From NCBI RefSeq assembly GCF_950023065.1, contig NC_088681.1:38040836-38104835 (forward strand): 64,000 nt of DNA, written 5' to 3'. This document shows positions 35,551-46,942 of this stretch, in pieces. The stretch is from Planococcus citri (taxonomy: Eukaryota > Arthropoda > Insecta > Hemiptera > Pseudococcidae). The translations under genes were made by a program, and so were the position numbers. Under the pieces are notes generated by a model. The model made no database searches, was not told where the DNA came from, and saw only the letters and a program-made list of their open reading frames with translations. How positions within the stretch are numbered: position 1 is the stretch's first letter; the number at the start of each line of letters is the position of its first letter.

Positions 35551-36864
35551 ATGTTGCGCAAATCTTCGCTTACTTTCTTTCTCATTTACTTTAGCAGTAA
35601 TTTTCTCGAAGAATGTTTTGGTAAGTCATATTTCAAAATTCTTAGTACATACTCATATATGAGAATCTGTAGACGTTCGCTAATAAATAATTACGGATAT
35701 TTCGGATGATTTTTCAAGCCGAAGAATTCAAATCTTCAATTTCAACCTGCGATATGATTAAACGCACGAAACCGTTACCATATCCTACGCTTGCTCCGAC
35801 AAATATTGATACGAAAACAGCTATATTGGTCAACACATCCTCACTTCTGTACCAAAGAAATGAAATATTAGGACCTGTATTAGTTATGAATACCGGAAGT
35901 GCGCGTAAGAGACTTCGAAATTTTCAGTAGACCTACATAATGATTTGAAGATCATGATTATACTCTAAATTTCAGTCGTGATTCGAGCGAATCCACCACT
36001 AACCACTACCAGCACATTTGGTGGAATGTTATGCGGAGAATTTTACGTATTCCATCAAGTTCAATTTTTCGTGAGTAAGAACCTTACAGGCAGAAGCTCC
36101 TATACAGTAGATGGAGAAGGGTATGAAATATTCTCAACTGCTCGAAAGACAAATAATTTTTCATAATTAAGTAAGAGAATTAATATCTTCTTCGATAGAG
36201 CTCCTCTAACTGTATCAGTGGAATTCTTCAACATCAAGTACGGAAGTTTTAAAAATGCTCTCAAATATCGCAATGGAATTGTTCTTCAATTCTCTCTATT
36301 TCGTTTCGTAAGTATTTCTTTAAATAATGTAGGTACCTATCTACTATTTTCTAAGCACGTTTACAAAGAGCAAGAATCTACGACAGTTGGTATCTGTCTT
36401 TGCAGCTTCCTGTAGACAATCCTCTGCTCTATCCTCTCCAATCAATGCGTAAATTTCTCCGAAAACCAGGATCAAAACTCATCTTACCTGCAGCTATGTC
36501 TTACGCATGGTTCGATACTTTCCTTCTCAGCGAAACCTATTACAATTTTTACTCAGCTTACGTAGATTTGGAGACTGGAAAACAATACCAAAGTGCGATT
36601 GCCGGAACGAAAAAACCATTTTTTTACACACTGAGCAAACGTCAGGTTACTTGAAAAAATATCAATCTTCTTTGTGTTTCATTTGACCCACTAAATTTTT
36701 AAAATTGACCCTTAAAATTTTATTTTTTGCAGTTTGGACAGTTCTTCTTGTACTTGCGAAACAAAAATGGTAAAATAATGGATAATACGCTTCCTCTGCA
36801 GCCTTTCGGTGAAAGGATCCTTCTCAAAGCCGTTGGAGTAGGCCAACAATTACCTTTGTTTTGA
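35551..36864 (+). CDS. Tandem secreted family, copy 3 (293 aa, six exons)
   Basis: Exons: 35551-35620, 35719-35904, 35976-36120, 36199-36307, 36406-36645, 36733-36864 (882 coding bases). Signal peptide MLRKSSLTFFLIYFSSNFL. Signature residues: CDMIKRTKPLPYPTLAPTN in exon 2, FGGMLCGEFYVFHQVQFF in exon 3, YGSFKNALKYRNGIVLQF in exon 4, LRKFLRKPGSKLILPAA and SYAWFDTFLLSETYY in exon 5, and VGQQLPLF at the end. The intron 5 donor is GTTACT, weaker than the GTAAGT/GTAGGT of the siblings, and the intron 3 donor is GTATGA. With copies 4 and 5 it forms the tightest subgroup of the array. Confidence 0.87.
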
Positions 36865-37224
36865 TTTTTTTTTGTGATTTTAAGAATATTGTTTCTTCTT
36901 TAAGTTGTCTTGTTTACCTATTCTTTAAATATTCTGAATTTTTTCCAAGTTGACTAAAATAAAATTGTCAGAAAATTTTTAATTTTTTGCTCGAACTACC
37001 ACCAATTGACGATTTTGCTCATTTATTTGCAAAGTCAAAGGGATCGAATATGTACCTACTACAACTCACAAAAAAAATCCAGCAACTTGAAGTTTCTGGT
37101 CACCGATAATTTTCCTTCAGTTCGTATCACTGACCACTGGGTTATCAGTACATTACAACTGATGGTTTTTTTTTAATGGCGATAGTCGATGATTATTTCA
37201 AAATTTTGCGAAAAAACTGGCCAT

Positions 37225-37280
37225 ATAAATACGTAGGCAACCTATAAATAGAAAAAAAAAGTTCCAACAGAACTAGATAC
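37225..37280 (+). promoter_or_regulatory. Putative core promoter of copy 4
   Basis: Two TATA-like sites, TATAAATA (37225) and TATAAATAG (37244), precede GTTCCAACAGAACTAGATAC (37261-37280), the start-region motif shared with copy 3. About 100 bases further upstream, TTTTCCTTCAGTTCGT (37120) recurs before copy 5 (39,968, TTTTCTTTCAGTTCGT), followed in both by a GGCGATAGT.GAT motif. The promoter was therefore duplicated with the gene. Confidence 0.55.
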
Positions 37281-37315
37281 TTAGGTACAAATAACTTCAC
37301 AATCAGTCGGATAAA

Positions 37316-38831
37316 ATGTTGCGAAAAGTTTTGCTTACTTTCTTATTCATTTCCTTTACGGGTGATTTTATGGAATGTTTGAGTAAGAATATTTTTAAAG
37401 TATTTAGTGAAAATTTCCCGATACCTACTTATTATACTTAGCTAATTTGGGTACTACTTTTTGACAATTTTTTAAGTTGATAAATTCAAAACGTCTTCGA
37501 TTTCAACATGCGATATGATCAAACGAACCAAACCTCTGCCCTATCCTACTTTTGCTCCTACAAATGTGGACACGAAAAAGGCCATATTAGTGAACGTATC
37601 TTCAATTCTGATCCAAAGGAATGAGGTGCTCGGACCATTAATAGTGAAGAATACTGGAAATGCTTGTAAGAAATTGAAAACATGTAATTCTATTAATAAT
37701 GGAAGAAAAATGTGTGAAATAAGTATAGGGTATTTTTTTTCTTCAAACAAAATAAATTTCAGTCGTAGTTCAAGCAAATCCACCACCAACTACCTCCGGT
37801 ACATTTGGTGGAATATTATGCGGTAAATTTTATGCTTTTCATCAGGTCCAATTTTTCGTGAGCAAAAATACCACAAGTAGAAGTTACTATACAATAGATG
37901 GAAAGGGGTATGAAAAATTATTCTGCTTATACATGTACCTAAAAGAACTAAATGTTAGTATCATCTTTTGTACTCAAGAGAAACATATTTTTGCAGATCT
38001 CCCCTAACTTTATCAATAGAGTATTTCAACATTAAGTATGGAAGCTTTAAAAATGCTCTAAAATATCGCAATGGTATAGTTATTCAATTCTCTCCACTTC
38101 GCTTTGTAAGTACCTACCTACCTATTTTTGTGATTAATGATAATTATAACGTTTTCAAAGCCCAAGGAAAATGATTAAATCAGATCATAGACCAGTTGAT
38201 GTTTAATCAGATCAGATTGGGTCAGATCTAATCAAGTTTGAATAAAATTTAATCCAATCAAAAATTTGATCTGGTTAGATCTGGTTAGGTCAGATTGTAT
38301 CCTTGGAATGTCCGGATCTGATCAGATACAATCTTTGAGGGCGAATGATTAAACCAGAGTCTGTATTCATTTTACAGCTTCCTTTCGACAATCCTCTATT
38401 CTATCCTCTCCAATCATTGCGTAAATTTCTTCGCAAACCAGGATCAAAGATTATCCTACCTGCAGCTTTAACTTTTGCGTGGTTTGATGTTTTCCCATTC
38501 ATCAAAACTTACTATACTTTTTACTCAGCTTACATAGATTTGGAGACAGGAAAACAATACGAAAGTGCGATTGCCATGACAACAAATCAAATTTTTCGTG
38601 TACTGAGCAAACGGCAGGTAGGTCACAAAACTGCGAATTACCTCAAAATGAATTTTTCAACCAAAATGTTATTCAAGTGAAATTTTTGTCTACTTATAGT
38701 TTGAACAATTCTTCTTGTTTTTACGGAACAAAGATGATGAAATGTTGGATAATACGCTACCTCTTCAGCCTTTCGGTAAAAGAGGCCTAATCAAGGCTAT
38801 TGGAGTAGGCCAGCAATTACCTTTGTTTTAA
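37316..38831 (+). CDS. Tandem secreted family, copy 4 (293 aa, six exons)
   Basis: Exons: 37316-37382, 37477-37665, 37763-37907, 37997-38105, 38378-38617, 38700-38831 (882 coding bases). Signal peptide MLRKVLLTFLFISFTGDFM. Exon 2 encodes CDMIKRTKPLPYPTFAPTN, one codon longer than in copies 3 and 5. Exon 3 has FGGILCGKFYAFHQVQFF, exon 4 YGSFKNALKYRNGIVIQF, exon 5 LRKFLRKPGSKIILPAA and ETGKQYESAIAM, and exon 6 ends VGQQLPLF. Intron 4 is longer than in the siblings because it carries a GATCTG-rich segment at about 38,175-38,340. All donors and acceptors are legal and the frame is open, so it looks functional. Confidence 0.88.
38175..38340. repeat. GATCAGATC/GATCTGGTTA repeat cluster in an intron
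   Basis: Within intron 4 of copy 4, short motifs ATCAGATC, GGTCAGATC and GATCTGGTTA recur in both orientations, so the segment can pair with itself. It is absent from intron 4 of the sister copies and looks like a small insertion or local expansion. Confidence 0.6.
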
Positions 38832-40072
38832 TTTAATCATGACTTAAGACAGATGAATAATTTACCTAAGTATTAAAAAAATGCTATCATAATTTTTGTA
38901 AGGCTATCGCTGTAATGTTGACTTCATATTCGATTGCCATTTTCCATCAAATCGTAATTTAAATTTCATGAATTGAAATTAATTGATCGAAGCTGCTTCG
39001 TGAAAAATAGTTGATAGATAGTTTTAAATGGTCAAGTTCAAAAAAAGATAAAACAACTACACGTCGACTGAAAAATAATATATTAGGCGTTTTCAAATGA
39101 TTACGTAATATTTTGTAATCTCCTTACTTACCTATCTTTATAATGCGAAAGGAACGCTATAAGTACTACAAAGATAAAAAAAAATCCAAAAATAAGTAGA
39201 AGTAGGTACTAATAAACGTTGGCTTTATGATTTTTTTTGTTCCTTTCTAAGAATTGATTGGGAATACTTAAATATTCGTAGTAGTGGTTGACTGGTTGGT
39301 AACCATTTTTTTTTTTTTTCATTTCGCACCTATTCATTTTTTTAAACATAAAACGACATTGTAAAACGATAAAAAAACGCATACAAATAGTAACCTCACA
39401 TGATAAGTGATACGAGGTAATTTATTTAATTTTTTTTTCATTATTTATGAAAAGGAATTAGGCTTACCTACTCAGATCGACCAATCTCAAGTTCAAAATC
39501 AACTCGTAATGTATAAAAGTTCACTTAGGATTCTACCCTTCTTCAATTCTCCCACCTTCTCTAAAAATCTGTAATCTCCCTTAGGTCTAAAATTCTGCAT
39601 TTGATTTTGCTCATTCTGTATTTAACATCCAAAAAAGTGGATAGTGAAGCATGAATCGACATAAAGAACATGTCTTTATAGTCGTGGATTAGATATGAAT
39701 TGTGTACTGAAAAAAGTGGAGATAAAATGAGGGTTAAAGAAGAAGAGCTCAAAAGTGAAATTAGATAATCGATAAATAATATGTTTTGAGGTGAAAACTG
39801 AAATGAATTTCATGTTAAAAAAGTGAAATGAAAAAAGGGGGCACATGAAGTGAAATGTAGACTGATACAATGTATAGATTCTTGACATTGAAAAATTGTA
39901 TTTGGGAGGGGGGAAGAAAAGTTTGCAATAGGAAATTCTTATTACTACATACTTCGCACTGATAATTTTCTTTCAGTTCGTCCTTCAGCATAGGTTTATC
40001 AGTACCCCTAACAGCTTTTTTTATAGGCGATAGTTGATAATTGGTTCATAATTTTGGGCCAAATCGGCCGAG
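38832..40072. other. Intergenic stretch between copies 4 and 5
   Basis: No gene is supported. It contains a diverged copy of the intergenic module of 31.2-31.6 kb (39,225-39,380), poly(T) near 39,307-39,320 and the promoter-proximal region of copy 5 from about 39,960. Confidence 0.45.
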
Positions 40073-40110
40073 TATAAAAGAAAAGAACACGTTCGAACCG
40101 AACCAGACAC
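40073..40110 (+). promoter_or_regulatory. Putative core promoter of copy 5
   Basis: TATAAAAG at 40073-40080 precedes GTTCGAACCGAACCAGACAC (40091-40110), the counterpart of the start-region motif in copies 3 and 4. The start codon is at 40150. Confidence 0.55.
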
Positions 40111-40149
40111 TAAAAAAATTTACGACTAGCTTGTAGTACATATTTCAAA

Positions 40150-41497
40150 ATGTTGCGTAAAGCTTTGCTTACGTTTTCTCTCATTTACTTCGCCAGTAAT
40201 TGTCTAGGACATTTTGGTACGTTATATTTTTTCAACTTTTAAGCATGAATTTCCATCTAGGTATTTGCCAATTGTAAGTTTTAATTTTGTATAATTTTTG
40301 AAGCTGGGAAATCCAAATCTTCGATTTCAACATGTGATATGATCAAACGAACAAAACCTCTTCCCTATCCTACGCCTGCTCCGACAAATGTGGACACATC
40401 AAAAGCCATTCTAGTCAATACGTCCTCGCTTCTGGTTCAAAGAAATGAGCTGCTTGGACCATTAATAGTCAAGAATACCGGATACGCTTGTAAGAGAATA
40501 TAATTTTTGGAAATTTTTTATAAAATAGAATTCTGCACACTAGATTAAGTTAAACCAGAGCAGTCAAATTTTCTGAAAATGGTTTCTTCTCAAAACATCC
40601 ATAAATTAATAAACAATTTTTGAATTTTAGTCGTGATTCAAGGAAATCCACCTCCAACAACAGCTGGAACATTTGGTGGAACATTATGCGGAGAATTTTA
40701 TGCATTTCACCAAATTCAATTTTTTGTGAGCAAAAATCTCACCAGTAGAAGCTACTATACAGTAGATGGACAAGGGTATGCATCGATCATCTGCTTACTT
40801 GAAAAATCACCCAATTTTTATACTTATTCGAGAAAAATGTGTTCTTTGCAACAGAGCTCCTTTGACTGTATCCGTAGAATACTACAATATCAAGTACGGA
40901 AGTTTTGCAAACGCTCTGAATCATCGCAACGGTATAGTTATTCAATTCTTCCCATTTCGTTTTGTAAGTTTCATTTTAAATGTTCACAATTTGTACTACA
41001 ACTCAACTTATAGAACCAGTTCACGGCAGTTCGCATTTATTGTCACAGCTTCCTATTGACAATCCTATAATGTATCCTCTCGAATTTCTGCGCAAGTTCT
41101 TCAAAAAAGCCGGTTCGCATCTGATTCTACCTGCAGCCCTGTCCTACGCATGGTTCGATATTTTCCCCTTCATCGGTACCTACTACGCTTTTTTCTCAGC
41201 ATATTTAGATTTAGAAGCAGGAAAACAATACGAAAGTGCGATTGCCATGACATCTACAGATAAATTTTTCCATACAATAAGCGAAAGACAGGTAAAACTG
41301 TGAATACAGAGCACTTTTCTGAATTTTTTATCAATTTTTATTCAACTTGAAATATTGTTCAACAGTTTAAAGATTTCTTCCTGTATTTGGAGAACAAAGA
41401 TGGAGGAGTATTGGAAAATGTACTGCCTCTTAAGCCTTTCGGTAAAAGAGATTTGATTCAAGCTATTGGAGTAGGTCAACAGTTACCTCTATTTTAA
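40150..41497 (+). CDS. Tandem secreted family, copy 5 (293 aa, six exons)
   Basis: Exons: 40150-40216, 40304-40489, 40631-40775, 40855-40963, 41049-41291, 41366-41497 (882 coding bases). Signal peptide MLRKALLTFSLIYFASNCL. Landmarks: CDMIKRTKPLPYPTPAPTN, FGGTLCGEFYAFHQIQFF, YGSFANALNHRNGIVIQF, LRKFFKKAGSHLILPAA, SYAWFDIFPFIGTYYAFF and the end VGQQLPLF. Donors are GTACGT, GTAAGA, GTATGC, GTAAGT and GTAAAA; exon 5 is one codon longer than in copies 2-4. It is intact and belongs to the copies 2-5 subgroup. Confidence 0.88.
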
Positions 41498-43807
41498 CTT
41501 CATCGACTTTTTACATTTTTTTAAATGGATGAATAATTTTTACTTACAACACAATTTCTAAGCTAAAAGTCGCGAAAATAATTTTTCCATCCGTATCAAA
41601 TGCCATACCACATGCATAGATAAGTTTTGTACATCATAGAAATCAAATAAAAAGTTGCTGAATCGTGCTTTATGTTAGTAAAACTTTCAGGTATTTCTCT
41701 AAAGTCCATTCCTTCATTTTGATTTCCTGATTAGTCGGAGAAAAGTATTTCAATTCTGAAAAAATCACTAAAAAAATTCTCTTGAAATTGTCCAAAATCC
41801 ATGTAAAGTATTGCAAGTGAATTTTTACTCACGTTTTGTCTGAGTTATAAATTTTGGAAATATTTTGAAGTGAAATTCTTTTCGAATTTTCGAGAGAGAA
41901 TTTTCAGAATTTAAATATGCATACCTAACTAGTAACTACTCATCCACTCAATATCGAGTAGTGGATATTTTGACCCATTAAAAAAAATTCTAATAAAAAT
42001 ACCTAAAAAGTAAAGAGGGAATTTTTTTGAGAGTTTAGGAAAAACCCGAAAACAGTTTTTTTGAGGAGCACCCAAAGTTTCAAAAATTTACAAGTGCGTC
42101 AAATTTCTAATAATTTTTGAATTTTCAAAAAATTCAAGCGCGGCCTTCAATGCTGAGTTTAGACAAAATGAATGCAACTTAACTTTCAGAACATGAAATG
42201 TTCCACAAAAAAGTCATGTTCATTTTTTCTCATGTTTGAAATTGAAGGAGCCAGAGTATGAGAATTTCAATTAATCAAGGCCCCTTCAATTTTGAAGATA
42301 GGCAAAACATGAGCATAACCTTTTTTGTAGAGTGCCTATTCAAAGTTCTACAAGTTGATTAGCCTTTATTTTGCCTAAACTAAAATTAAAAACGCTCAAA
42401 TTAATTGAAAATTCAAATGAAAAATTTACGAGTAAGTAGGTAAATACTTTAAGTTTTTTAAAAATTCTCTAGCACCTTTAATTTTGAGTTCAAGCAACTG
42501 ATGAATATAGAACTCATGTGCTCTGCAAAAATGTCACGTTCTTGCCAATGTCTCAAATTAAAGGTGCTGAAGCACCATGGAAATTTTAATCAATCATAGC
42601 TCCTTCAATAATTCTGAAAATGGACTATAAAAGAACGTTTTTTATGATTTTTTCGAAATTTAACCGATCTGTTCTTACCATTACTTAAAATCTCGAATAC
42701 TAAACATAGAACATTGTCCCTTCACTTTTTGGAGTCAGCAACTCAAATTACATTCAAGTACATAGTTTGAATTTTTGTTTCATTACCAGGCAAAATGTTT
42801 GACAGAGATACAAGTTGAAATTTAGTTCACTTTGAAAGTAAATTCTGGAAGAGTAACGTCTTTAATTAGAAAACAAAATCATTAGAAGTTGGGTTTTTGG
42901 AGATTTGAGCACCCTTGTCCCTTATCCATTAAATTACCAAATCAGACTCACGTTGGACAAATCAAGGCACGATCTTCTTCACTGAGCAATGAGCACACTA
43001 CACAGACAGAGTTTTTATCAAATCGGCAAGGAGCTCTCCCAACCATTTCCTTATCAGTATATGTAGGATCTCTAAAAAATCAAAAAAACATTTTTTGGGA
43101 AAATCATTCTCCATAAAAATTGTTGCATCTGGCCAAAAATCATTTTCGTGATACGCCATTAAAAATATCTCAACAGACGCCGACTCCAATTTAGCTTAAA
43201 AATGAATAATTTTTCAATTTTCAAGAACTCAAATGAAAAAACTCATAAAGAACACCATTTTGAAAAACCCTAACATGTAAAATTGACGTCATAACTTTTC
43301 CAAAATTCCATCGAAATATCTTAAAACCATAGAAATGTACTTTTTGCGATGATTTTTTTTTTTTAAACAGACAATACAAAAGTCGAAAACCTGTTAATAT
43401 GTAAAGTACCCAAGCCTGCTGAAATTTTAGGCTTCTTAAAGCGACTATAAATATAACAATGACTAACCAAAGTCATGAACTTTGAACTTGATAGGCTGAC
43501 CAGAACGATAATAATTATCAAATGACACGTACCAAAATTCAAAAAATTCGAGCTTTTTTAGCGACTACAAATGAATTTTCATTTCAAAATTGAAATTCGA
43601 TAAATATTCGTCGTAGAAAAGGCCATCAGTCACATAACCACAACATCGTTTTCATGATATTGGTTAATGATAGCTAATCTGTTTTGCTTGTGGTTTATTT
43701 TCATGTAAAACGAGCATTACATATTACATAACCCACCTAACTGCACAAAAAAAACACTTTCAAAAGTCAGTCCCATCAGTAGGTAACTTAATAAGCGCAA
43801 GTTTAAA
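41498..43807. other. Intergenic stretch between copies 5 and 6
   Basis: A 2.3-kb gap of AT-rich sequence. Similar phrases recur (TTTCAATTTTGAAGATAGGC, CCTTTAATTTTGAGTTC, CTCAAATTAAAGGTGCTGAAG), suggesting an old diverged repeat at about 42.2-42.6 kb. No family exon remnants are seen. Confidence 0.4.
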
Positions 43808-45354
43808 ATGTTGCATAAAACTGCTTTAACGTTACTCGCCACTTTTTTTTTTAGCAACGCTGTAAGAAATGTTGGTAAGTAGGATTCATGTAAAATTTTT
43901 CTTGAAACTTGTAGCAATTTTCCTAGCTAAATACCTATTAATTCGAGAGGCACTATTTTTTAAGCTTCGAGATGGCATATGCCACCATCATCGTGTGAAC
44001 TGTTTTCATCGAAAAATGTATCGTATCCTACACCTTCACCGATCAATGTTATCACCAAGGATGCCATTGAAGTTGAGACAAATTCGCCTGTAATTCTAAA
44101 AAACCCACTGCTTATTCCATTTACAGTTAAAAATAGCGGATATTCACGTAAGTAAATTCAATTTTTAAAAGATTATTATGTACTTAATCTTTCAAAATTA
44201 ATTTGATGCTCAAAAATTTTAAAGGAAATCGAGATTCAATTTTTTTGCTCACTATTTTCACCAATTTGAATCACTCTTTGATTAAAGCCATAACTAAACA
44301 CAAATCTCTTTCAATCAAGATTGAGCTATACTTACGTAGATCTCCACAAACAGCATTTTACTCCTTATTGTCCCCCCCCCCAAAATGCAAATTCGAAGCA
44401 CAAAATATCATATTATGTACTTAATCCGTACAGTAAGACAACTTATAAACAAATAAAATATTTCAGTTGAAGGTTTTGATACTCTACCAGCTTTATTTCG
44501 TACCCATGTAACAACATTTGGTGGAGTACTATGCGGCAATGAGTACCTTTTTTATAAAATAAGGTTCATCGTCAGTGATGATCCTAACAATTCAAGCTAC
44601 TCACAAATAGATGGCAAAGGGTGCGAAAAATTTTCACTAAAAAAAAGTACCCAAAATTGTGTGTTTTTTTTTTAGTAAAATACGATCTTATTTTGTAGAT
44701 CACCTTTGACTTTGAATTTAATCTACTACAAAAAAGAGTACGGCACATTTGAAGAATCTCTCAAACATCGTGATGGTGTGCTCCAGGAAGACTTTCTGCT
44801 TGATTATGAAAGTGCTTTTATGTTGATTCGGGCTTGATAACTCTACTTACATTTAAATTAAGTAATACAAATGAATCTCTCGTATTAATTTTCGCAGGCC
44901 GATGTGTATAATGTTTTATTCGCTCCCGTCCAACTCTTGACAGACTTATTACTCATAGAACCAGGATCACAGGCGATCGTTCCTTCAGCCCTCGCTTATG
45001 CATGGTTCGATAGATTACCATTTCTATTCGGGTACTACGCTTATTATGGATCTTACATTGATTTCGAGACTGGCAAACAATACGAATGTGCGATTACCAT
45101 ATTGGCTGATAGGATTGTTTATGGACTTGGCAAAGAACAGGTACCTACCTATCTAAACATTATACGACTTTGATTTTAAAATTTTCAGGCTGATATTTTT
45201 TTTCAAATTTGATTTTTTTCAGTTCGAAAATTCATTCTTAAAAGTGAAAAATATTCATGGAGGAAAACTAATTAATCGACAACCTATTCAAAAAGTTGGC
45301 AAGAGACCAATTTATAAAGCCAAAGGGCTGGGTGGAATATTTACTCTTTTTTAA
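43808..45354 (+). CDS. Tandem secreted family, copy 6 (295 aa; odd exon-4 donor)
   Basis: Exons by homology: 43808-43874, 43965-44147, 44467-44620, 44699-44807, 44898-45140, 45223-45354 (888 coding bases). Signal peptide MLHKTALTLLATFFFSNAV. Exon 2 has SSCELFSSKNVSYPTPSP, exon 3 FGGVLCGNEYLFYKIRFI, exon 4 YGTFEESLKHRDG, exon 5 SALAYAWFDRLPFLFGYY and ETGKQYECAI, and exon 6 ends FTLF. All frames are open. However, the base pair after exon 4 is GA (TATGAAAGT), not GT, and the intron 3 donor is GTGCGA. Without splicing there, translation stops ten codons later (TGA at about 44,836). Either a rare GA-AG intron is used, or a cryptic donor, or the copy is newly inactive. AATAAA is at about 45,418. 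Its closest relative is copy 9. Confidence 0.8.
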
Positions 45355-46942
45355 TTAGGTAGAGGTATTTGAAAAATTATTTTTCAAAAATGTGTGTTTA
45401 CAGTTTCATTATTTAGCAATAAAGATTTTACTGTCTTACATCTGTCTCGAAACTCATTTCAACAAGTGAACAAACATTTACTTTCTAGAACTGATTGCCA
45501 AAAATTAACATAAATTTTACCTGTGTCATTAAATTTTGATATGACTAGTAGGCAAAATTCAAAAAATAAAATTGAGGAGGTACGAGTACCTAATCTGAAA
45601 TTTGCATGGTCCCGTCCCGTGATGAATTTTTTCCTACTTCGTCAGCTATACCACTAAAAAAGGTTCAAATTATCTCGTCATAGAATCAACAATCTGATAT
45701 TGAAACTCCAATGAAATGTCAAAACGATCTAAATCTCATATTTGAAGGTTGGTTTGTGAGAAGATAAGTGTTTAGCTGAAGGTAATAGTTCAGCTCCATA
45801 AATTGGTATGAGATCCCTTCATAAATAATAAAATGAAACGACTCACCCATTCTCATGCAGCACTCATTCTACTCGTATATGCACATTTTTGACAAGTAAA
45901 GGCCAAAAATCGTACTCACCTGAAACAAAAACAAAAAAATATTGATTAATTTATTTTCATTACAAGCTCATTTCATTATTCAAATTAAGTAAGTAAGTAT
46001 TACTTATTATATTGGGTCGTGGGTCACCCGCTGATGTGTCAAAATCAAAAATGAAGCATCAAGACAATATGTGACCAATTTTTTAAATTCTCAATGAAAT
46101 TACTGAACAAAATATGTATTTGAACTGCAGACGCCGATTTTGGAAAAACCAGCATCAATCGAGATCATACGTGCAAAAGCTGTTTTCAATAGATTAGAGG
46201 ATTCAAAAATATGGTATAGGTACATCTGATTTCAATTTCAGCTGTATTAGATTTCGATTTTTTAAATCCATTTTTGTTTTAGTTCAAAAATGCAATTTAA
46301 ATTTCGCCAAAAATCCAAAAACTGCACCTTTGCTTCGGAAATTTTGACTGATGATGATTTAACAGGCAATCCCAATATCAGAGGAAAAAATATGGGAAGT
46401 CATAGGTTTAAACTGAGATGTTTTCGCTTTCCTTCTCTCTGCTTCTATCACGTTGACTTTCTTTAGATTCAAACAAGGATATTCTAATTTCATTTTCCTG
46501 CATGGCCTCCACTTTTCAGAATTGTTTCAGTTCTGCACTTTGAAATAGAAAACTGACTTATTGAAAAATTAGGGACATTTTTTAAAGCTTTTTTCCGTAT
46601 CTTTGGGTATTTCTGGAAGGAAAAATCACTTCAATAGAAGTTTGTACTATTTTCACGGTGACATTTCTTCAAAGCACATCATTACCAATGTCACATGGCA
46701 CTGGCAATCACGCGATTTTTAAAAATAGCAATAAAAAAAGGTTCGCATTTCAGTTCTTGTTATCTTCGAAAATTTACCTATAACTTTTAAAATCGTTCAA
46801 AACCGCAAAAATCCCCCCACGTTTCCACTTATCAGACGTAATACAACACTCGATTTCCATAAAAAAAAAGTTTTCTTTTTTAAAACAATGGAAAGCTCAC
46901 TCGCGAACTATTAAGTAGGCTGCTTTAAACTTCAACGCAATA
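45355..46942. other. Intergenic stretch between copies 6 and 7
   Basis: No exon is supported. The last 265 bases (from about 46,679, ATGTCACATGGCACTGGCAA) are homologous to the region before copy 8 (from about 48,662), so the 5' flank was part of the duplicated unit. Confidence 0.45.
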
